From NCBI GenBank assembly GCA_038204505.1, contig JBBRCV010000199.1, positions 1-10,304 of the forward strand: a stretch of DNA of 10,304 nt, in the 5' to 3' direction. Origin of the DNA: Timaviella sp038204505. GTDB lineage: Bacteria > Cyanobacteriota > Cyanobacteriia > Elainellales > Elainellaceae. Shown here piece after piece: positions 5,553 to 10,304 of this stretch. The first letter of the stretch is position 1. The number at the start of each line of letters is the position of its first letter. The notes under the pieces are model-generated. The model saw nothing but the letters and a program-made list of their open reading frames with translations. It had not been told where the DNA came from and made no database searches. A program made the position numbers and the translations under genes.

Positions 5553-5600
5553 TTCACCAATGTAGAGCTTGCCATTAAGCCAGTGCTGTCGTCTAACGGT
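5478..5600 (-). pseudogene. Possible coding remnant (40 codons, no start)
   Basis: An open minus-strand frame between a stop at 5603-5601 and the TAG at 5480-5478 has a protein-like composition, including HWLNGKLYIGENSDREACPV and LPALARQFPQ. It has no usable start codon and no ribosome site, and it shares its 3' half with the inverted repeat at 5471-5552. It may be the surviving end of a decayed gene, or chance. I do not recognise the family. Confidence 0.25.
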
Positions 5601-5690
5601 CTAAGAGCGAGTGTTATTGTCGCAGAATTGGCAAATGATAGATTTCTGATAAGCGCGTGAACGGTTGCTATTGTTGGGTACTTATACTAT

Positions 5691-5891
5691 TCACTGTGCA
5701 GTTTCGATAAGAGCAATATTTTTGCGGATCCAGTCGTTGGCGATCGTTTGGATATCGCTTCCTTTGGCATCAGCGATGTTTTGGAGAAATGCGATGATGT
5801 CGCTTTCGAGATAAATAGGCAATTCAAATTGGGCATCTGGATGGTAGAACTTACCGCGCTGTCCTTGGGAGAAATCGTACGATTCTTTCAT
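5691..5891 (-). CDS. BrnA-like antitoxin partner of the BrnT-like toxin
   Basis: A 66-residue protein beginning MKESYDFSQGQRGKFYHPDA, followed by FELPIYLESDIIAFLQNIAD and AKGSDIQTIANDWIRKNIAL. The N-terminal acidic/aromatic peptide and the beta-strand-helix-helix C terminus match small ribbon-helix-helix-type antitoxins paired with BrnT-like toxins in cyanobacteria. It would bind and neutralise the toxin and repress the shared promoter. The ATG overlaps the toxin stop by 4 bp (ATGA), so the toxin gene comes first, as in BrnTA modules. No terminator is evident after the gene. Confidence 0.8.
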   Translation of the reverse strand: MKESYDFSQGQRGKFYHPDAQFELPIYLESDIIAFLQNIADAKGSDIQTIANDWIRKNIALIETAQ

Positions 5892-6190
5892 AGCACTCCT
5901 TCTTGATATTGTTGTGTTTCCTGTTGGTCGGCTTTACGAGCAGAAATGATCCGAATGTTAACCAGTTGAGGTGTGGTTTGATTGAAAGTATGGATAACAA
6001 CCAGTAGATTGCCTGTGCTGTCTAGTCCTAGCGTAATCCATCGGTCTTCATCCTCGCTGTGTTCTTCATCAAAAATGGAGAGGAGATTGGGATCGAGAAA
6101 GACTGTCGTGGCGCGTTCAAAGCTGATTCCACGATGTTTCTGAATATTGGTTTGAGCTTTTTGAGGATTCCAATCAAAAACGTAACGCAA
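5888..6190 (-). CDS. brnT: BrnT family ribonuclease toxin
   Basis: A 100-residue protein with the BrnT pattern (DUF497): FDWNPQKAQTNIQKHRGISF and ERATTVFLDPN at the N terminus, EEHSEDEDRWITLGLD in the middle, LLVVIHTF, then NIRIISARKADQQETQQYQ at the C terminus. BrnT is a RelE-fold ribonuclease that cleaves RNA and slows growth until neutralised by BrnA. All the family motifs are present, so it appears functional. The start is TTG at 6190, supported by GAGG seven bases upstream and by the family start at RYVFDW; no ATG is available in frame. The antitoxin follows with a 4-bp overlap. Upstream DNA includes the fragment interrupted by the IS element. Confidence 0.9.
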   Translation of the reverse strand: MRYVFDWNPQKAQTNIQKHRGISFERATTVFLDPNLLSIFDEEHSEDEDRWITLGLDSTGNLLVVIHTFNQTTPQLVNIRIISARKADQQETQQYQEGVL

Positions 6191-6262
6191 GCGTGAACCT
6201 CAGTTTGAGCATCATTTTCTATCCTATTGTCTCCTTTGCTGCAACTTTGTGCTGCACTAAAT

Positions 6263-6362
6263 TTAGAGCACTGTTCGCTCGAACAACCACCCATCCCCCA
6301 CGATCGCCTCTAACCGTTGGCTGAGCTGAGGCAGAAACGCAGCCGGGTCATGCCGTTCTCGT
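6263..6362 (-). pseudogene. 3' fragment of a reading frame split by the insertion sequence
   Basis: The minus strand reads IRERHDPAAFLPQLSQRLEA then IVGDGWLFERTVL and a TAA at 6265-6263. If the insertion sequence and one copy of its flanking direct repeat are removed, the frame stays open into the right flank up to a stop at 7601-7599, with a possible TTG start at 7547-7545. The joined product would be about 62 residues. The opposite strand is also open for 33 codons across the same junction, so the coding strand is not certain. I cannot name the family. Confidence 0.35.
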
Positions 6363-6366
6363 ATAG
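6359..6366. repeat. Left copy of the 8-bp direct repeat flanking the insertion sequence
   Basis: TCGTATAG here recurs at 7455-7462 on the other side of the element. The last four bases overlap the terminal inverted repeat, so the true target duplication may be 3 bp (CGT at 6360-6362 and 7456-7458) or 7-8 bp. Confidence 0.6.
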
Positions 6367-7455
6367 GACTTACGCAAAGGAGAGAGTAGGGATGGTCGAG
6401 GTGGGTGAGTAATTGCTAGAGTCAAGGTATGAAAGAAGCTGTAACTCGGCTGGACTACTGCCAATATCTACTCGTCAGCCAGATTAACTATACATTGACT
6501 AATTTCGCAGACCATAGCGAGAAGTTTTCCCATGACGAAATTAATCGATATCTAAGTGGGGAGAAAATTACACCTCGGTTGGTGCGGGAAAACGTTGGCT
6601 CTCAGGTAATCCAAACTCCAATGGGGTATGTGTTATTTGACGATACGGTGCTCGACAAGCGTCACTCCTTTGCGATTGACCTAGTCCGACGGCAGTACAG
6701 TGGCAATGCCCATGGGGTGATCAAAGGGCTTGGGGTGGTTACCTGTATGTACGTGAATCCAGAGTTAGATCAGTTCTGGGTGATTGACTACCGCATCTAC
6801 GACCCAGCGGGGGACGGCAAGAGTAAGCTTGACCATGTGCGCGAGATGTTGGCTCATACGGTCTATCACAAACAATTGCTGTTTCAAACCGTGCTGATGG
6901 ACACTTGGTATGCCACCAAAGACCTGATGCTATTGATTGAGTCGCTCCAAAAGCTCTACTACTGCCCGCTCAAAGACAATCGCCATGTCGATGCTTCGGC
7001 AGGTCAACAGCCCTATCAGCGCGTGGATTCCCTCAAGTGGAGTCAGCGTGAACTCGTGCAGGGTCAGCGCATTAAAATCAAAGGCTTCCCCAAAGACCAC
7101 AAAGTGCAGTGTTTCCGGGTCGAGGTGTCTACCCACCGCACGGACTTCGTTGTCACCAACGATTTGGCTCAAGATTCCATCCAGGCAACACAACAGGCGT
7201 GTGGCTTGCGTTGGAAGATTGAGCAACTGCATCGTGAGACTAAGCAGGTCACTGGCTTAGAGGCTTGCCAGTGCCGCAAAGCACGGATTCAGCGCAATCA
7301 TATTGGCTGTGCCTTTCTGGTTTGGGTACGGCTCAACGCTTTGGCAAAGCACACAGGGCAGACCATCTATCAACTCAAACATGGCTTGCTCGACGCTTAC
7401 CTCTGTCAGCAACTCAAACGTCCATCACTCAAAATGAGTTTTGCGTAAGTCCTAT
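6363..7455 (+). mobile_element. Complete insertion sequence with 16-bp perfect terminal inverted repeats
   Basis: ATAGGACTTACGCAAA (6363-6378) is an exact inverted copy of 7440-7455. Between them lies one intact transposase gene, giving an element of 1093 bp. The transposase stop codon lies inside the right inverted repeat. Flanking direct repeats (CGT immediately outside, or TCGTATAG if part of the inverted repeat is counted as target) indicate a clean insertion. Perfect ends and an intact gene suggest recent and possibly ongoing mobility. The family is most likely the IS4/IS701-like DDE group, inferred from the transposase. Confidence 0.9.
6429..7448 (+). CDS. DDE transposase, IS701/IS4-like
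   Basis: A 339-residue transposase that cuts and rejoins the ends of the surrounding element. Family-typical segments include LDYCQYLLVSQINYTLTNFA, INRYLSGEKITPRL, VLFDDTVLDKRHS (first acidic residue D71 or D72), DLVRRQYSGNAHGVIKGLG, VIDYRIYDPAGDGKSKLDHV, TVLMDTWYATKD (D158) and RWKIEQLHRETKQVTGLEAC, where E265-x6-K272 fits the YREK-like signature of IS4-type enzymes. The catalytic triad D71/72-D158-E265 is intact and there is no frameshift. The ATG at 6429 is the first start, with AAGG just upstream. The stop falls inside the right terminal repeat. IS701 versus another IS4-related group cannot be settled by eye. Confidence 0.92.
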   Translation: MKEAVTRLDYCQYLLVSQINYTLTNFADHSEKFSHDEINRYLSGEKITPRLVRENVGSQVIQTPMGYVLFDDTVLDKRHSFAIDLVRRQYSGNAHGVIKGLGVVTCMYVNPELDQFWVIDYRIYDPAGDGKSKLDHVREMLAHTVYHKQLLFQTVLMDTWYATKDLMLLIESLQKLYYCPLKDNRHVDASAGQQPYQRVDSLKWSQRELVQGQRIKIKGFPKDHKVQCFRVEVSTHRTDFVVTNDLAQDSIQATQQACGLRWKIEQLHRETKQVTGLEACQCRKARIQRNHIGCAFLVWVRLNALAKHTGQTIYQLKHGLLDAYLCQQLKRPSLKMSFA

Positions 7456-7462
7456 CGTATAG
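7455..7462. repeat. Right copy of the 8-bp direct repeat flanking the insertion sequence
   Basis: TCGTATAG, identical to 6359-6366. Removing the element with one copy restores a continuous minus-strand reading frame. Confidence 0.6.
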
Positions 7463-7611
7463 TTTCATCAAGCCGCAAGAGGCTCTTGACTACGCTCCTT
7501 ATGGTTCTATCAGGGTAAAGGAACAGTCGCCTGATTTTCTTTGGCAATGAAGAATGATTAGAGTAAGCTAATGGACATCTAGCCAAAAAGTGCCCTAGTC
7601 AGCCTTTTATC

Positions 7612-9531
7612 ATGCCCCGTCCCCTGATTCAGCCCCTTCCCTTAGATTTACGCAATCAGTCTTTTCGAAGACTAAACTGCGAAGGCGTAGATTTTTCGGG
7701 GAGAGATATTAGGGGCTGTGATTTTATAAAGGCAAAGCTGAAGGACGCGAACTTTAGTCAGGTCATTACTGGCAGAAGTCGAAAACAAAATTTAGTAACA
7801 GTTGCAGGTGCAGTCACAGGCTCAGTCGCAGGCTCAGTCATAGGTGCAGTCGCAATCACAGGCGTAGTCACAAACATAGTTGCAGGTACAGTCACAGGAA
7901 CAAATGCAACCGAGATTTCATTCCTAAACGCATCCATAGGAGCAGTGGCTATTGCAGGGGCTGTCGCTGCAATAGTCATATTGACAGTCATACTCGCTGT
8001 CGTATTCTCAGCAGGCTCACACGCAAATACAGGTGAAGGTGTCACAGAAGCGTTCACTGTCGCGTTCGCAGTCTCAGGCGCAATCTCAGGTGCATTTGCA
8101 GTCTCTAGGGCAATCGAGACTTTTAATAAAGGACAAACCCCTGCCGCAGTTTTTTGGAGCGTTTTAGCAGTTCTTCTTCTTCTCTTTACGTTTCTCTCTG
8201 CTCGTGAAGCGGTGCAACACTTGGGAGAATCTACTGGGACAGACTTCAGACGTGCAGATTTGCAGGGCGTAAATTTTAGCCATGCTACACTCAACAACTG
8301 CAACTTTGATCGTGCCAATGTTAGGTTTGTGAACTGGAGTTATGTAAAGGGCGATCGCTCCACCATAGATTTCACCTCTACCCCAATGCAGCTCCTGATT
8401 AGTCGCAACGGCACGAACGCCATGTATATCGAGATGGACTTAAGCGATCGCCATCTAGAAAGAATCGACCTCGTTAAAGCCAATCTCCAGGGTACAGATT
8501 TAACGCGATCGAACCTCCAACATGCCGATCTCAGATTCGCCAATCTCACCAATGTCAAAGCAGGCGGTACTGACTTTCGCCACGCCAACCTCACCGGAAG
8601 CTGTATTCAAAACTGGACAATCAACGGCGACACCCAATTCGGCGATTTAATTTGCGATTTCATCTACCTCACATCCGACCAAAATCCCCAAAGCCGTCGC
8701 CCCCTCTCCGGGAGCTTTGAACCCGGAGACTTCGAGAAACTGCTCGATCACTTTGCCGATACCCTCGACTTCATTTTGCGGCGAGGTACCGACCCGATCG
8801 CCTTCAGCCAAGCCCTTAACCAATTTAAGCAAGACAATCCCGAATCTCGAATCAAAGCGATGGTTGAACTAGATCGCGATCGGGTGTTGGTGCAAGCGAC
8901 CTTGCCGGAAGGTGCTGATAAAGTCAAACCTTATGAAGCCGTCCAAGACAACCAAGCCCAACTCCAAGCCGCCAACGAGAGAATTCGATATCTTGAAGGC
9001 AAAACAGATTCCAACAAAGAAAATCAAGAATACATCACTCAGCTCATTCGCAGCTTCCCCAGCATAAACCTTATACAGGCAAACGAAATGACAGACAAAA
9101 GCACTCGAACCCAAGCAGGCGGCGATATCATCTCGGCAGGCAACAACGCTGGCGTGGTGGGCAAAGATATGACAGGCGTGGCAGGGCGAGATATCAGCGG
9201 CACCCTCAACCTCAACCTGGCAGCCCTGAAGGAAACCGAAGATCCCAAAGCCAAAGAGCTCGTTGAGCTAATCAGCCAACTCCGACAGGCGATCGAAGCC
9301 CCCAACTGCGATCTCGAAGACCGCTTTAAGCAACGCGCCCTAGAATATCTCGACAACCTCACCAAACTCGCCAAAGACCAACCCGACAATCGCCTCAAGC
9401 AAGCCAAAGACAACCTTGATGACCTGACCGATATTGCCGAAAAAGGCTCTAAGCTAACAAACTTCGCCAAGGAATACTTTCCGGCTGTGACGGCAGCGAT
9501 CGCGGGGATTCGGCTTTGGTTTGGCATTTGA
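7612..9531 (+). CDS. Pentapeptide-repeat membrane protein with coiled coil and helical C-terminal domain
   Basis: A 639-residue protein. Domain order: pentapeptide repeats (about 12-50: LDLRNQSFRRLNCEGVDFSG, then RDIRGCDFIKAKLKDANF); a Gly/Ala/Val membrane region (61-165) with a glycine zipper (GAVTGSVAGSVIGAV, 66-80) and a hydrophobic helix (110-133); a second helix (178-196); pentapeptides again (209-333, broken at about 243-283). A cap follows, CIQNWTINGDTQF...CDFIYLT...RRPLSGSFEPGDFEKL (331-377), typical of cyanobacterial pentapeptide proteins associated with NACHT/TIR-type systems. Then a small alpha-beta region (380-430), a coiled coil (440-465), a Gly-rich segment (503-530) and a helical tail ending in GIRLWFGI. 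No catalytic motif is visible. The ATG at 7612 lacks a clear ribosome site. Role unknown; membrane-associated stress or defence is a guess. Confidence 0.85.
   Translation: MPRPLIQPLPLDLRNQSFRRLNCEGVDFSGRDIRGCDFIKAKLKDANFSQVITGRSRKQNLVTVAGAVTGSVAGSVIGAVAITGVVTNIVAGTVTGTNATEISFLNASIGAVAIAGAVAAIVILTVILAVVFSAGSHANTGEGVTEAFTVAFAVSGAISGAFAVSRAIETFNKGQTPAAVFWSVLAVLLLLFTFLSAREAVQHLGESTGTDFRRADLQGVNFSHATLNNCNFDRANVRFVNWSYVKGDRSTIDFTSTPMQLLISRNGTNAMYIEMDLSDRHLERIDLVKANLQGTDLTRSNLQHADLRFANLTNVKAGGTDFRHANLTGSCIQNWTINGDTQFGDLICDFIYLTSDQNPQSRRPLSGSFEPGDFEKLLDHFADTLDFILRRGTDPIAFSQALNQFKQDNPESRIKAMVELDRDRVLVQATLPEGADKVKPYEAVQDNQAQLQAANERIRYLEGKTDSNKENQEYITQLIRSFPSINLIQANEMTDKSTRTQAGGDIISAGNNAGVVGKDMTGVAGRDISGTLNLNLAALKETEDPKAKELVELISQLRQAIEAPNCDLEDRFKQRALEYLDNLTKLAKDQPDNRLKQAKDNLDDLTDIAEKGSKLTNFAKEYFPAVTAAIAGIRLWFGI
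7801..7908 (+). repeat. Degenerate 12-bp repeat inside the pentapeptide protein gene
   Basis: A pattern close to GGCTCAGTCACA recurs in register with codons (for example GGCTCAGTCGCA and GGCTCAGTCATA), encoding Gly-x-Val-x units. It builds the glycine-zipper stretch of residues 64-99. The repeat is visible in the DNA as well as the protein, suggesting growth by slippage. Confidence 0.65.
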
Positions 9532-9909
9532 GTCAGTGGGTTCTTTGAAACCCTTGTCACGTCATGGATATAGGGAGCGAGGAAGGGCGATCGCTAATTT
9601 GATCTGCTCTCGATCAAAAAACAGCTAGACGAAAAGAGTATTTGCCCACCCCAAATCAATGTTCGCCAACTTGTTGCAGGCGATCGCGCACCCCAAATCA
9701 AGTTTTATTTACTTAAAAAGAGTATTAGGGTGCAGTGTTTCAGCAGATCGCGCACTTAAAACTTGAAATGCACTTGCGCTAAATCGAATTACAGTTCAGC
9801 TATTCATTTACGAGCCACAGCTTTGATCTACTGGCTTTTCAAAGCCATTGTAATGCTTTCGGTTATTTCGATTCTTTAGATAAATCTAGGTATCCCGACC
9901 AATCAAAGC
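9532..9909. other. Intergenic region with short interspersed direct repeats
   Basis: No protein-like frame was seen. Three short motifs each occur twice: AAAAGAGTATT (9632-9642, 9716-9726), CACCCCAAATCAA (9647-9659, 9689-9701) and GATCGCGCAC (9682-9691, 9746-9755). A weak hairpin GGGTT/AACCC (9538-9553) follows the pentapeptide gene stop, and another, TGGCTT/AAGCCA (9832-9847), lies downstream of the minus-strand gene. Neither has a good T tract. Confidence 0.6.
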
Positions 9910-10230
9910 TCATGTCGGGTAGCCCAAAGTTATCATTAAATTCTGCTTGACGGTTAGTGGCAGCGGCAGTGCCCACTTGAAATCAAGGCGACGGAGTTGG
10001 CTTAGTACCTCCTTCGATTCACCCGCCGTCAAAATTGATATCACCAGATAAACCATGTCTCTAATCTCAGGATCATAGTCAACCTCAAGTGACAAGCCTT
10101 GATCCGGAAAGTAAATCCCAATCTGCGCGGGTGCTTCCTGCAAGACAGGCACTAATTCAGCAGCAAATTCAAAAAAGCTAAGAGGAGTCAGCAGGCTGGG
10201 GGATTGGAGAGCCGTAGAGCATAAAGTCAA
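9910..10230 (-). CDS. Hypothetical protein, possibly 3' part of a frameshifted gene
   Basis: An open frame of 106 codons ending at 9910. From about residue 18 the sequence looks like a real globular protein: SFFEFAAELVPVLQEAPAQI, then GIYFPDQGLSLEVDYDPEIR, DMVYLVISILTAGESKEVLS and QLRRLDFKWALPLPLTVKQN. The first 17 residues look less convincing. There is no ATG start: the frame opens with TTG at 10230 directly after a TGA, and a GTG at 10152 has no ribosome site. The frame overlaps the end of the upstream segment (10178-10303) by 53 bp. Either it is a short gene with an odd start, or it continues the upstream gene after a frameshift. I do not recognise the family. Confidence 0.5.
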   Translation of the reverse strand: MTLCSTALQSPSLLTPLSFFEFAAELVPVLQEAPAQIGIYFPDQGLSLEVDYDPEIRDMVYLVISILTAGESKEVLSQLRRLDFKWALPLPLTVKQNLMITLGYPT

Positions 10231-10304
10231 TCAATGCTTGCCAGCTCTCAAAGCGGAAATATTGCGTCAGGCTCACAATATCTTGGAAAAATCCTTTGCG
10301 CGTC
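10178..10304 (-). CDS. Unidentified protein, C-terminal segment (partial at window edge)
   Basis: The minus strand is open from the window edge to a TAG at 10180-10178, giving 41 residues: TRKGFFQDIVSLTQYFRFES, then WQALIDFMLYGSPIPQPADSS. The amphipathic, aromatic-rich first 29 residues look like genuine protein; the last ten are less so, as expected if a frameshift led into the wrong frame. The segment recalls the C-terminal helix of some cyanobacterial transposases (a LTQYxxFxxWxxLxxFML pattern), but this is a weak impression. The bulk of the gene lies beyond the window. Confidence 0.4.
   Translation of the reverse strand, partial: TRKGFFQDIVSLTQYFRFESWQALIDFMLYGSPIPQPADSS

Noticed and set aside
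6429..7448. Possibility that the transposase is a degraded copy
   Set aside because: The frame is uninterrupted, the catalytic residues are visible and both terminal repeats are perfect.
7758..8318. 186-codon minus-strand open frame
   Set aside because: It is the mirror of the low-complexity membrane region of the pentapeptide protein; the Ala/Thr/Pro composition follows from the repeat on the other strand.
9039..9560. 173-codon minus-strand open frame
   Set aside because: Shadow of the C-terminal part of the pentapeptide gene; Ser/Arg/Leu-rich with no recognisable domain.

Overview
The window looks like chromosomal DNA of a cyanobacterium. GCGATCGC (HIP1-type) octamers recur throughout, and several genes belong to families typical of oxygenic phototrophs: Ycf54, HemJ, DUF2811 and a DUF212 gene following crtE. 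The organism cannot be named from the sequence alone. No rRNA, tRNA or CRISPR array was found.

Left part (1-1331, + strand): the last 32 codons of a probable geranylgeranyl diphosphate synthase, a divergent-PAP2 (DUF212) membrane protein, then a two-gene toxin-antitoxin-like pair (DUF433 antitoxin, DUF5615 PIN-like toxin) with overlapping ends. Next, on the minus strand (3324 down to 1354), come pdxJ (vitamin B6), ycf54 (chlorophyll cyclase accessory factor), a probable intrinsic terminator, and a secreted two-domain protein with a Thr/Pro linker. The pdxJ upstream region (3325-3959) is a long non-coding stretch. It holds a four-copy 16-bp tandem repeat, a helically phased row of DnaA-box-like TTTTCCACA sequences, an AT-rich stretch and a long stem-loop. 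It is the best candidate here for an undescribed regulatory or replication-associated site.

Middle (3960-6190): DUF2811 protein, hemJ (protoporphyrinogen oxidase), and a small exported protein whose ribosome binding site lies inside a near-perfect hairpin. These are followed by an 82-bp inverted repeat and a second toxin-antitoxin pair, a BrnT-like toxin with its antitoxin, on the minus strand. Ycf54 and HemJ both serve tetrapyrrole/chlorophyll synthesis, and PdxJ supplies the PLP needed by early tetrapyrrole enzymes, so 2225-4950 is a loose metabolic neighbourhood rather than one operon.

Right part (6263-10304): a complete insertion sequence with 16-bp perfect terminal inverted repeats and a DDE transposase. 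It apparently splits an older minus-strand reading frame. It is followed by a 639-residue pentapeptide-repeat membrane protein with an unusual domain order (pentapeptides, glycine-zipper membrane region, pentapeptides, cyanobacterial cap motif, coiled coil, Gly-rich repeat, helical tail). Then come a repeat-bearing intergenic region and two short minus-strand coding segments at the window edge, which may be one gene broken by a frameshift.
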